Origin: JAVZLH01 sp049700435
Lineage (GTDB): Archaea; Thermoproteota; Bathyarchaeia; Bathyarchaeales; Bathycorpusculaceae
Direction: 5' to 3'
DNA: 47,778 bases
NCBI GenBank assembly: GCA_049700435.1
Contig: JBNAVK010000005.1
Coordinates: 1-47,778, forward strand
The position numbers were made by a program, and so were the translations under genes. Positions 7,004 through 15,310 of the stretch are shown one piece after another (within the stretch, counting starts at the first letter, position 1; each line of letters starts with the position of its first letter). The notes beneath the pieces are model-generated. The model was not told the DNA's origin. It made no database searches and was given only the letters and a program-made list of their open reading frames with translations.

Positions 7004-8569
7004 ATGGGCGTAAAAGTTGAGAAGGTTGTTGAGTTTAGGATAAGGAGATTTGACCCACAAACAAAAAAGAGTAGCCTATCCACTTATAAGGTGCCAATCC
7101 GCAAAGGAACAACCCTTCTGGATGCTTTGCTCTACATTAAAGACAACTTGGATGAAACACTTACCTTTAGGCACTCTTGCAGGATGGGAATTTGCGGAAG
7201 CTGCGCCGTCAACGTTAATGGAAAACCCATGTTGGCTTGCTACACGCAAGTTCTAGATTTAGAAGCTGACACTGTAACGCTTGAACCTTTGTCGAATTTG
7301 CCTGTGATAAAGGATTTGGTTGTTGACATTCAGCCCTTCTTCCAGAAATTCAAGAAGATTAAGGCTTATTTGATAAAGCCGGAAGAGGCTTTGAAAAAGC
7401 CGGAAGAGTTTATGCAGATGCCAGCCGACCTTAAAAAATATTGGGATTTGACGCTTTGCACTAAATGTTCAGTTTGCTATTCAGCTTGTCCAGCTGCGAT
7501 AGATGAGAGGTTTTTGGGGCCTATGGCTTTAACTTCTAATTATCGGTTCATAGCAGATTCTAGGGATGAAGGCTTTGAAGAACGGTTAAAGCCTATGGTG
7601 GATAATGTTTGGTTGTGCACTTCGTGTAATTCTTGCACGCTTTTTTGTCCGAAGCTTGTTGAGTGTTCAAACTCCATTGTTGAAGACCGCAGCCTACTCG
7701 TGGAGTCTGGGGCTATTCCGAAAACTGTTAAGGATGTTCTTGAAAGCGTTTTCAAATACCACAATCCGATGGGCACGCATCAGAGCAAGCGTATGGAGTG
7801 GGCTGAAGGCTTAAACGTTAAGGCATATCCAACTGTGGCGAGTGCGGATGTTCTCTACTTTGTTTGTTGTTCAGCAGCTTTTGACGTGAGAAACCGTGAA
7901 CTCGCACGAGTAATGGCGCAGATTTTCGATAGGCTCGGCGTTGATTATGCGACTTTGGGAGCGGAGGAATGGTGTTGCGGAGACCACATGCTCAGAATGG
8001 GCGAGAAGGGCTTGTTTGAAGACCTTGCCAAACACAATATTGAAGTGTTCGCCAAGTTTAAGGCAGACAAAATCGTTACGCTTTCGCCCCACTGCTACAA
8101 CACGTTCAAGAACGACAAGCCTTATGCAGATGCTAAGCTTAACGTTCAACATTACACGCAGTTTTTGGCAGAAGCCATACAAAAAGGCATGTTAAGGCTT
8201 GAGAAGCCTGTTAAGAGGCGGGTTGCCTACCACGACCCATGCTTCCTAGGCAAACGCAACGGAATCTATGACGAACCCAGACAGATTCTGCAGTCGATAA
8301 AGGGGTTGGAGCTTGTTGAGATGCGGAGAACAAGACAAAGCAGCTTCTGCTGCGGCGGCGGAGCAGGAAGAGTTTGGACAGAGGAGGCGCCTCCAGAGAA
8401 AAGGCTCTGTGTTGAACGTGTAAAGGAAGGATTAGAGTTGGGCGTTGACACTATAGCTGTGGCTTGTCCCTTCTGCGTAACCACTTTGGAAGATGCAGTT
8501 AAAGTCTTGGATGTGGAAAACAAAATAGCCATTAAAGACATTCTCGAAATCCTAAAAGAAACCATTTAA
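7004..8569 (+). CDS. Iron-sulfur subunit: SdhB-like domain fused to HdrD-like CCG domains (TfrB-like)
   Basis: This 521-residue protein has an N-terminal plant-type [2Fe-2S] domain (C59 RMGICGSC, last ligand near 79), two [4Fe-4S] motifs (CTKCSVCYSAC from 152, CTSCNSCTLFC from 205) and two cysteine-rich CCG repeats (WCCG near 323, FCCGGG near 436). This is the layout of TfrB, which in methanogens couples oxidation of CoM-SH and CoB-SH to fumarate reduction. The thiol used here is unknown. The start at 7004 is chosen because GGAGGGG lies 6 nt upstream; an earlier ATG in frame has no such signal. In the first CCG repeat the usual CxxC is SPHC (Ser361, Cys364), so one noncubane-cluster ligand is missing. 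It forms an operon with the flavoprotein. Confidence 0.9.
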   Translation: MGVKVEKVVEFRIRRFDPQTKKSSLSTYKVPIRKGTTLLDALLYIKDNLDETLTFRHSCRMGICGSCAVNVNGKPMLACYTQVLDLEADTVTLEPLSNLPVIKDLVVDIQPFFQKFKKIKAYLIKPEEALKKPEEFMQMPADLKKYWDLTLCTKCSVCYSACPAAIDERFLGPMALTSNYRFIADSRDEGFEERLKPMVDNVWLCTSCNSCTLFCPKLVECSNSIVEDRSLLVESGAIPKTVKDVLESVFKYHNPMGTHQSKRMEWAEGLNVKAYPTVASADVLYFVCCSAAFDVRNRELARVMAQIFDRLGVDYATLGAEEWCCGDHMLRMGEKGLFEDLAKHNIEVFAKFKADKIVTLSPHCYNTFKNDKPYADAKLNVQHYTQFLAEAIQKGMLRLEKPVKRRVAYHDPCFLGKRNGIYDEPRQILQSIKGLELVEMRRTRQSSFCCGGGAGRVWTEEAPPEKRLCVERVKEGLELGVDTIAVACPFCVTTLEDAVKVLDVENKIAIKDILEILKETI

Positions 8570-8572
8570 CAT

Positions 8573-8596
8573 CTCTTTTTGCCTTCCATTTTTAAC
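8573..8596 (+). terminator. T-rich transcript end after the tfr-like operon
   Basis: Two T runs (8576-8580 and 8589-8593) separated by a C-rich spacer follow the stop codon directly. Archaeal transcription commonly ends at such T tracts without a hairpin. Confidence 0.5.
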
Positions 8597-8745
8597 ATTC
8601 AAAAACCCACAACATTCTGTTAAGAGACATTAAAAGAACATCTACTAAAGCCTGAGTTAGGTCCATCAATGATTGGATTGTAAAAATTTTTTCACAAAAA
8701 TCCTTTTCTCTCCGAAATAAATGCAATGATACAGATGAAAAAGCA

Positions 8746-9729
8746 ATGACGAATGAGAAAGATGATGAAGAAACATATTCTTTAATTTTCAGTTCTTTGA
8801 AGCACCCAATCCGTAGAAAAATATTAAGAATGCTGGAAGATGGCGAACTGAGCTTCTCAGAGATTCTTGAAATCTTAGGGATTGACAGTGGACATCTTAG
8901 TTATCATCTTGAGAATTTAGGAGACCTCATCACTCGCACCACTGATGGAAAATATAGGTTGTCGAGCTTTGGGATAGCTGCCGTTAAGTTGATGAGAGGT
9001 GTGGAGGAATATCACCCTTCCATCAGTTTGAAGCCGCAAACTAAAATGGATGCGGCTATAAGACTTTTCTCTGCAATCCTTGCAGTTTCGTTACTTATAA
9101 TGAGTTTTTACTCTATAAATTTGACAACGGCGATTCAGGCTGAGGCGGCTTTATGGTCTGATATACCATTGGCTTTGGCTCAAAATCAAACTTTAAGCTA
9201 TCCTGTGAACTTTATTTATGGAGAACGTTTTGAAGCCAGAGCATCATCACGCGAAATAGAAATAATTACTTCTGATTTGGTGACCTCGATTAGTGGGTGG
9301 ACAGAATATCATATATTTCTGAACCTTGAATTTAATCAATCGTATCAGTTAAATGTAACCGTTCTTGAGTCGTCTTCTAAAGTTATAAGCTCCGCGCGTT
9401 GGGATGGCGTCCCCTGCGCTTTCATCGCCTCGACTGGAGCCGCTATAACACGCTCCGGAAACTATACAGTTAACATTAAAAACATAAGTGCAGAACCGCT
9501 TAGCGGGAAAATGGGAATACGTGTTTTGCAACAACGCTTCCACAAGCCACTAATTTATTATGGACTCGGAGGACTTACAGTGGTAATCGCGTATCTAATA
9601 GCGATTCTACTAATCTGGAATTGGGTGAGCAGAAGAAAACACATCAACAATATGAACATAAAAATTAACATTAAGCAAGGTATGATGTTCAAGATCGATA
9701 TTTTTGATGTTGCTGTCAGAAAATTCTAG
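8746..9729 (+). CDS. ArsR-like winged-helix regulator with two membrane segments
   Basis: This 327-residue protein has an ArsR-type winged helix at about 10-85 (SLKHPIRRKILRML, then SGHLSYHLENL as recognition helix). A hydrophobic segment lies at about 106-125, an extracytoplasmic beta-rich region of about 140 residues with Asn-rich glycosylation-like sites follows, and a second membrane segment lies at about 268-293 before a basic tail. The architecture suggests a one-component sensor reading an external signal and binding DNA from the membrane; the ligand is unknown. It sits between the tfr-like operon and the AOR gene, whose upstream region has a GTTTAAC repeat array that could be its target. 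No metal-binding cysteines of classic ArsR are present. Confidence 0.82.
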   Translation: MTNEKDDEETYSLIFSSLKHPIRRKILRMLEDGELSFSEILEILGIDSGHLSYHLENLGDLITRTTDGKYRLSSFGIAAVKLMRGVEEYHPSISLKPQTKMDAAIRLFSAILAVSLLIMSFYSINLTTAIQAEAALWSDIPLALAQNQTLSYPVNFIYGERFEARASSREIEIITSDLVTSISGWTEYHIFLNLEFNQSYQLNVTVLESSSKVISSARWDGVPCAFIASTGAAITRSGNYTVNIKNISAEPLSGKMGIRVLQQRFHKPLIYYGLGGLTVVIAYLIAILLIWNWVSRRKHINNMNIKINIKQGMMFKIDIFDVAVRKF

Positions 9730-9797
9730 AGGGGTATCCAATTTAGCAAGTTTCAGCCTAGCCAAAATTGGACGTCCCCAAACAAGAATCAATAAAG

Positions 9798-9857
9798 GTT
9801 TAACGTATTCTTGCGTGATGTTTAACCAGTTAAACGAGACAGATACATTAATATATA
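9798..9857 (+). promoter_or_regulatory. GTTTAAC operator-like array and TATA box upstream of the AOR gene
   Basis: GTTTAAC occurs at 9798-9804 and 9820-9826, and its reverse complement GTTAAAC at 9829-9835. The last two form a 16-bp palindrome with a CA spacer. The first and second copies start 22 bp apart, two helical turns. A TATA-like AATATATA follows at 9850-9857, so the array sits just upstream of the promoter, a place favoured by activators. Confidence 0.55.
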
Positions 9858-9914
9858 GATCACATAAAGTTATTTAATTCTCACTAAAACAGTTGCGTAT
9901 GGAGGAAAATTAGA

Positions 9915-11777
9915 TTGTACGGCTATGCTGGAAGAATACTTCACATAGACCTAACAACAGGAAAAACCTACACAGAACCTTTAAACGAAGATTACGCCAA
10001 AAAATACATCGGTGGAATAGGTCTAGGAATGCGCCTATGGCTCGACCACTCAAAGCCTGGCGTTGACCCCTTCAGCCCAGAAAACCCACTGATTCTGGCA
10101 ACTGGACCCACTTCTGGAACAGTTTGGCCAACAGGCGGAAATGGACACGCCTTCGTTTCAAAATCGCCCCAAAGCTACGGAGTTGGAGAATCAAAGTCCC
10201 ACGGGTCTTTCGGAACAGAACTGAAAAGAGCTGGATACGACGCGGTGATTTTTAAGGGCAAAGCCGAAAAGCCCGTTTACGTTTGGATCGACGACGACTC
10301 AATTCAAATTTTAGACGCCTCACACTTGTGGGGTAAATCGCCAGCCGACACCGAAGATGCGATAAAGGAGGAGTTAGGCGACTACTACATTCGAGTTGCT
10401 GCCATAGGTCCAGCAGGAGAAAAACTCGTACGTATAGCATGTATAATCAACGAAAAAACAAGGGCTGCTGGAAGAACTGGAATGGGCGCTGTCATGGGCT
10501 CAAAGAATTTGAAGGCTATTGCCGTGCGCGGAACAAACGACGTTAAAGTTGCAAAGCCAGACGAGTTCATGGAGTTCGTCAAGGAATTTCACGAGAGAAT
10601 GAAGGGACCAGCAACAAAGAAATACCGAACATTAGGCACACCTGAAAACGTTCTGGTGCACAATGCTTTGCAGTGCATGCCAACAAGAAACTACAACAAC
10701 TCCTACTTTGAAGCCGCAGAAAAGGTAAGTGGAGAAACCCTCAACGAGAGATACGTAGCCAAAATCATAGGATGCAGCTCATGCGCCATGCGGTGCGAGC
10801 ACATATGCGTTGTTCCAGAAGGCCCATACAAAGGCGCCATGGCAAGAGTTGAATACGAACCCTTGTGGGCTTTGGGACCATACTGCGGCGTCGATCGCCT
10901 TGACGCAATAATTAAGGCGTCAGAACTCTGCAACCATTATGGTATAGACTCGATAGGCGCTGGCGTGATTGTTGGTTTCGCCATGGACTGTTTTGAAAAC
11001 GGCATATTAACGGATAAGGATACGGACGGCATAGAGGCACGCTTCGGAAACCATGAAGCCTTAGTGAAGCTTGTAGAGAAAATTGGAAAGCGTGAGGGAA
11101 TAGGTGACATCCTCGCCGAAGGCGTGAAAATCGCCGCAGAAAAAATCGGAAAAGGCGCAGATAAACTAGCCCAACACATTAAGGGAGTAGAAGTCACCGG
11201 TTACGACCTCAGATGCCTCAAAACCGCTGCTTTAGGATTTGCTGTTTCCTTCCGCGGAGCAGACCACAACAGACATGGGGCTTACGCCTTCGACGTGAAA
11301 GGCAAAGTTAACCGCCTAAAAGCCGAGAAAGGCAGAGGAAAAATGGTCAAGGACATCGAGGATGTATACACAGTAATTGACTCGATGATAATCTGCAAGT
11401 TCTCAAGAGGTACATACTACAAAGAATTTGAAGACTTAGCTAAACTCTACACTTTAGTGACGGGTTTCGAAACAACGCCAGAGGAAATGAGAATCAAAGG
11501 CGAGAGGATAAACAACCTCGCCAGACTCTTCAACATCAGAGAAGGCTTAGGTAGAAAAGACGACACCCTACCCTACAAAGTCATGCACATGCCAGTCCCA
11601 GATGAAGGACCATCAAAAGGAGCATACGTAAGCCAAGAAGAACTGGATTTGCTTTTAGACGACTACTACGACGCCCGCGGATGGACGGAAGAAGGAATAC
11701 CTACAGTTGAGAAGCTCAAAGAGTTAGGCATGGACGATCTAATCCACATAATTGAAGGCAAAATCAAGGAGGCCTAA
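9915..11777 (+). CDS. aor: Aldehyde ferredoxin oxidoreductase (tungsten/molybdopterin enzyme)
   Basis: This 620-residue enzyme oxidises aldehydes to acids with reduction of ferredoxin, or the reverse. The N-terminus MYGYAGRILHIDLTTG is characteristic, GIGLGMRLW contacts the first pterin, and the [4Fe-4S] ligands are CSSCAMRC (about 287-294) plus a distant cysteine in DSMIICKF (about 493). The start is TTG at 9915, since GGAGG lies 9 nt upstream and the family N-terminus begins exactly there. The downstream gene for a four-cluster ferredoxin follows 16 nt later, as in bacterial-type AorAB complexes that pass electrons on. Substrate preference (acetaldehyde, aromatic or sugar aldehydes, or glyceraldehyde-3-phosphate) cannot be read from the sequence. 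Confidence 0.93.
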   Translation: MYGYAGRILHIDLTTGKTYTEPLNEDYAKKYIGGIGLGMRLWLDHSKPGVDPFSPENPLILATGPTSGTVWPTGGNGHAFVSKSPQSYGVGESKSHGSFGTELKRAGYDAVIFKGKAEKPVYVWIDDDSIQILDASHLWGKSPADTEDAIKEELGDYYIRVAAIGPAGEKLVRIACIINEKTRAAGRTGMGAVMGSKNLKAIAVRGTNDVKVAKPDEFMEFVKEFHERMKGPATKKYRTLGTPENVLVHNALQCMPTRNYNNSYFEAAEKVSGETLNERYVAKIIGCSSCAMRCEHICVVPEGPYKGAMARVEYEPLWALGPYCGVDRLDAIIKASELCNHYGIDSIGAGVIVGFAMDCFENGILTDKDTDGIEARFGNHEALVKLVEKIGKREGIGDILAEGVKIAAEKIGKGADKLAQHIKGVEVTGYDLRCLKTAALGFAVSFRGADHNRHGAYAFDVKGKVNRLKAEKGRGKMVKDIEDVYTVIDSMIICKFSRGTYYKEFEDLAKLYTLVTGFETTPEEMRIKGERINNLARLFNIREGLGRKDDTLPYKVMHMPVPDEGPSKGAYVSQEELDLLLDDYYDARGWTEEGIPTVEKLKELGMDDLIHIIEGKIKEA

Positions 11778-11793
11778 ATGGAGAGGGTAAACA

Positions 11794-12300
11794 ATGGTGA
11801 AAATTCACGAAAGAAAATTTGTTTCCGCCGACCCTGACAAATGTGTTGGCTGCCAAGTCTGCGAATACATCTGTTCATGGGAGAAGGAGAAAGCCTTCAA
11901 CCCGCTGAAATCAAGGATAAGAGTTGTAAGACTTAACCCTCTAGTGAACCTTTCACTTACTTGTAGGCTTTGCGAAGAACCGCCGTGCGTCGCCGCTTGC
12001 CCAAGAGACGCTTTAACCCAGTCTGAAGAAACAGGCTTAATAATGGTTGATGAGGACAAATGCAACGGTTGCGGATGGTGCATCGAAGCATGTGATTACG
12101 GAGCAATTTCGCTGCATCCAGACAAGAAGGTTGTTTTCGTCTGCGATTTATGCAAGGATAAGGGCGAACCCCAATGTGTTAAATGGTGTCCAGAAGAAGC
12201 CCTAGACCTAGTCACAGCCGACGTTTTAGCTCAGAAAGCAAGAATAACAGCTACAAAGAAGTTGCTTCAAGAAGTTGCAAAAGCCGCTCCTGCAACTTAG
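11794..12300 (+). CDS. Polyferredoxin electron-transfer subunit partnering AOR
   Basis: This 168-residue protein carries four cysteine groups: CVGCQVCEYIC (about 17-27), CRLCEEPPCVAAC (about 55-67), CNGCGWCIEAC (about 90-100), and CDLCKDKGEPQC with a later Cys (about 117-134). This is the spacing of HycB/AorA-type proteins with up to four [4Fe-4S] clusters. It should carry electrons between the AOR catalytic subunit and a further acceptor in the cytoplasm. No twin-arginine signal or membrane segment is present. It is translated right behind the AOR gene, with its own GGAGAGGG signal. Confidence 0.9.
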   Translation: MVKIHERKFVSADPDKCVGCQVCEYICSWEKEKAFNPLKSRIRVVRLNPLVNLSLTCRLCEEPPCVAACPRDALTQSEETGLIMVDEDKCNGCGWCIEACDYGAISLHPDKKVVFVCDLCKDKGEPQCVKWCPEEALDLVTADVLAQKARITATKKLLQEVAKAAPAT

Positions 12301-12305
12301 CAGCC

Positions 12306-12328
12306 TTCCTTTTTCTACCCATTTTTAA
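12306..12328 (+). terminator. T-rich transcript end after the AOR operon
   Basis: T runs at 12310-12314 and 12322-12326 follow the ferredoxin stop, and overlap the last codons of the convergent maturation protease gene on the minus strand. Confidence 0.45.
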
Positions 12329-12819
12329 GGAAGAACCCTAAGCAAAGCTTTTACAATCTTTTGCCCTGCTTTCTCAACTTCAGGCGTTAATCCCTCGCCA
12401 AAGTCTGTTTGCTTAGGCTCTATCAAAAGTAAGGCTACCTTCGCCTTAACAGTTTGAGCCAGATGCTCACAAAAAACTCTTAAGGGAAGTATGTGGGTTG
12501 AAAACGCTGGAAAAATTTCTAAATGTTGCGGGCTTGTGAGTTTTGATTCGCCGGGTTTTAATCCTAAAATTGCAGCGTCTATTAGGAGGACGTGGGTTGG
12601 GTTGAAGTCGATTATTTGTTGGATGAAGCTTTCTGGGACGGTTTCACATTCGATTAACTGGACGTTGCTGGAGACTTTTCCCTGCAAGTCTTGAACTATT
12701 TTGACGCCGACAAAGTCGTCCATGCGAATTGGGTTGCCGATTCCTGCTACAACAACTTTTCTGGCGTCGGCAAGCCACTTTTTTAACTCTTTTTGAAGGC
12801 TATATTTTCCACTGGTCAA
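12325..12819 (-). CDS. [NiFe] hydrogenase maturation protease
   Basis: This 164-residue protein is of the HybD/HycI/FrcD family, which removes the C-terminal peptide of the hydrogenase large subunit after nickel insertion. GIGNPIRMDD (26-35) holds the first nickel-sensing acidic residue, LLIDAA the second (Asp), and THILPL the histidine. The start is TTG at 12819 behind GGAG. It lies 47 bp downstream of the first mvhA gene and ends the operon. No second protease gene is seen near the other hydrogenase, so this one may serve both large subunits, whose C-terminal extensions are alike (25 residues, FAVGQMPL...). Confidence 0.9.
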   Translation of the reverse strand: MTSGKYSLQKELKKWLADARKVVVAGIGNPIRMDDFVGVKIVQDLQGKVSSNVQLIECETVPESFIQQIIDFNPTHVLLIDAAILGLKPGESKLTSPQHLEIFPAFSTHILPLRVFCEHLAQTVKAKVALLLIEPKQTDFGEGLTPEVEKAGQKIVKALLRVLP

Positions 12820-12866
12820 CAGAGTTTCTCCAAAACCTAAAAATGAGGGGGAAGAAGGAAAAATGT

Positions 12867-14318
12867 TTACCTTTGAACTTTCTTAAGCAGTTTCCTGTCG
12901 CTGCTGTAAATTTCCACTGTTAGGGGCATCTGCCCAACAGCAAAATGTGTTGCACATCCAAAGCATGGGTCGTAAGCCCTGAAAGCCATTTCCACCATGT
13001 TAAGCAAGCCTTGGTCAACCTTGCCCCCGTGGATTAAACCCTTAGCTGCATTGCGGACTGACATGTTTATTGACGGAGCATTGTTAACTGTTGCCACAAT
13101 CAAGTTTACGTCTTTTACTAACGCGTTCTCGTCTAAGACGTAGTGATGGATTAGCGTTCCCCTCGCAGCCTCAACTACGCCTACTCCTTCACCAGGCTTG
13201 CCTGGCTTGTTGCGAACATTCGTGCTTGTTATCTCTGGGTCTTTAACAAGTTCTACTGCTCTTTCGGCAGCGTAAAGCAGTTCAATAAGCCTAGCCCAAT
13301 GGTAGGCTAGTGTTGAGTGGACTGGTCTGCCTAAAGTCTTATACATCAACTCATATTCTTCCTGTGCAAGCGGCGTTGCCATGCCATCCGAAGCATTAAG
13401 CCTTCCGAGGGGTCCAACGCGGTATGCTCCGCTTTCTTTGCCATCTACGAAGCCTTTCCAGCCTATTTTCTTTAAGTATGGAAGTTTTACGTAGGTCCAT
13501 TCTTCCACGTGTTCCGCTATGTGGTCTAGGTAGTTCTTCGCCTCAAACTTTGCGAACTCGTTTCCGTTGGGGTCGACGACCCGTATTTTACCATCGTAAA
13601 AGTTGACCTTGTTTTTCTCGTCAACCAAACCCATATAATAGGTTTTCAGCGTGTAAGCGTCGCTTTTGATTAAGTCAACGTATTTGCTGTTTCCGAGAAC
13701 AATGTCGCGGAAGAGTTTTAACGAGAACTTTGCGAAGTTAACGGCTGAAGTTGCCATCTTTTCAATTTCTTGCCTATTCTCTTCGCTTAATGGCTTAGAT
13801 ATTCCGCCTGGTATCCCACAGACTGGGTGTGTTGCTTTTCCGCCGATAATTTCTGTTATTCGCTGTCCATAGGCTCTGTGTTTAATGACTTCTTTGCCTA
13901 TCTCCAATCCAGCCTTTTCGATGACGCCTAGAACATTGCGTTTTTCTGGTGGTGCGTCTGGACCAACAACGAAGTCTGGTCCGCCAAGATAGTAAAAGTG
14001 CAGCGTGTGGTCGTAGACATAGTAGCCGCAGTACATGAGTTCCCGCAGCTTTTTTGCAGCAGATGGCGGCTCAACGTTAAATGCAGCGTCTAAAGTTTTT
14101 GTTCCAGCCATGTGGTGGGCTACGGGGCAGACTCCGCAGATTCTGCTTGTTAAAAGTGGCATGTCTTCAGCTTTTCTTCCGATGCAGAATCTTTCGAATC
14201 CGCGGAGTTCTGGGATTTGGAGGTAGGCGTTTTCCACTTCGCCAGCGTCGTTTAGGAATATGGTTATTTTTCCGTGTCCTTCAAGTCTTGTTATTGGGTC
14301 TATGACTATTTCCTTCAT
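12867..14318 (-). CDS. mvhA: [NiFe] hydrogenase large subunit, MvhA-type (copy 1)
   Basis: This 483-residue protein is the catalytic subunit of a group 3c F420-non-reducing hydrogenase. The nickel ligands are in RICGVC (Cys61, Cys64) and DPCFGCATH (Cys452, Cys455, His458). The 25 residues after His458 are the expected cleaved peptide. It should split or form H2 and feed electrons through MvhG and MvhD to HdrA. Its ATG overlaps the mvhG stop by 4 nt, so translation is coupled. The protein is very similar to the second copy at 29253-30710, with a run of 51 identical residues around the FYYLGGPDF region. Confidence 0.95.
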   Translation of the reverse strand: MKEIVIDPITRLEGHGKITIFLNDAGEVENAYLQIPELRGFERFCIGRKAEDMPLLTSRICGVCPVAHHMAGTKTLDAAFNVEPPSAAKKLRELMYCGYYVYDHTLHFYYLGGPDFVVGPDAPPEKRNVLGVIEKAGLEIGKEVIKHRAYGQRITEIIGGKATHPVCGIPGGISKPLSEENRQEIEKMATSAVNFAKFSLKLFRDIVLGNSKYVDLIKSDAYTLKTYYMGLVDEKNKVNFYDGKIRVVDPNGNEFAKFEAKNYLDHIAEHVEEWTYVKLPYLKKIGWKGFVDGKESGAYRVGPLGRLNASDGMATPLAQEEYELMYKTLGRPVHSTLAYHWARLIELLYAAERAVELVKDPEITSTNVRNKPGKPGEGVGVVEAARGTLIHHYVLDENALVKDVNLIVATVNNAPSINMSVRNAAKGLIHGGKVDQGLLNMVEMAFRAYDPCFGCATHFAVGQMPLTVEIYSSDRKLLKKVQR

Positions 14319-15295
14319 TTCATAACCCTCCTCCTAAGAATCGAAGCTGGTAAACCATACATGTAAAATGTTCCAACAGGGTCCTTTATCTGCTCTATAA
14401 GTTTTTCAACCTCTTCCTCCGTGTACTTTTCCTTCTCCTCTTCCAAGCCAAGTATCGAAGCCAAAGCACTTATCATTGCTGCGCCTTGCTCTGGCGAGTT
14501 TGGGCACGGTCCACCACAGCCTGTGCATGGCATGTCAGCGTTTAGGCATCTTGCTCCGCATCCGCCTCGGGTTGCTGGACCCATGCAGAGTATTCCCTGC
14601 TCGAGTAGGCAGCGTTCTGGCTCTGGAGTCTTTTCGTAGACGCGGTATATTTTTGAGATTTTCTTGTTCTCCTTCTTTCTTGGGCATTCGTCGCAGACGG
14701 ACTTTAGTGGTGCGAGAACTGAGCCTTTTGGCGGTAGTTCTCCTTTGGCTATGGCTTCTATCGCGTAGAGTGTACGTTCAACCGCGGGCGGACAGCCCGG
14801 CACATAATAGTCAACTTCCACTGTTTGGTCTAAGGTTTTGACGGTGTCGTAGAATTCTGGAATCTCCAGCTCTCCCTCTTTAACTTTGACCTTTGGCTTT
14901 GGTGTCACGCCGTTTGGGTTCACTGTGGAAAAGGTTTTCATGTAAGCTTTTTCAAAGATTTCCTTCTTGTTTGTGAGGTTTGCTAGTCCTGGTATGCCTC
15001 CTAGATGGGCGCAGGCGCCGTAGGCGATAAGCATTTTTGATTTTTTCCTCAAAAGTTTCGCCATGTGTTCTTGCTCTGAATTGCGTATTCCGCCGTTGAA
15101 GAAGCAGACGTCTATGCTCTTGTCTGGCATGGCTTCAACATCTTTGTATTTTATGTCCATTGCCACTGGCCAAAAGACAATGTCCGCGATTTGTACTACA
15201 TCTAAGATTTTCTCATTTATGTCTAAGACTGCTATTTCGCAGCCTCCACAGCTTGCTGCCCAGTAGAAGGCAATTTTTAATTTGTTTTCCGCCAT
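14315..15295 (-). CDS. mvhG: [NiFe] hydrogenase small subunit, MvhG-type (copy 1)
   Basis: This 326-residue protein holds the iron-sulfur relay next to the nickel site. The proximal-cluster cysteines begin with CGGC (Cys16, Cys19), with a later cysteine in GACAH and one in PGCPP. The C-terminal half has the medial and distal cluster ligands (CDEC near 205, CLLEQGILCMGP, GGCGARC, CTGCGGPC). No Tat signal is present, so the enzyme is cytoplasmic, as for group 3 hydrogenases. It lies 15 bp after hdrB and overlaps mvhA by 4 nt. Confidence 0.94.
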   Translation of the reverse strand: MAENKLKIAFYWAASCGGCEIAVLDINEKILDVVQIADIVFWPVAMDIKYKDVEAMPDKSIDVCFFNGGIRNSEQEHMAKLLRKKSKMLIAYGACAHLGGIPGLANLTNKKEIFEKAYMKTFSTVNPNGVTPKPKVKVKEGELEIPEFYDTVKTLDQTVEVDYYVPGCPPAVERTLYAIEAIAKGELPPKGSVLAPLKSVCDECPRKKENKKISKIYRVYEKTPEPERCLLEQGILCMGPATRGGCGARCLNADMPCTGCGGPCPNSPEQGAAMISALASILGLEEEKEKYTEEEVEKLIEQIKDPVGTFYMYGLPASILRRRVMK

Positions 15296-15310
15296 CTTAT
15301 GATTCCTCCA

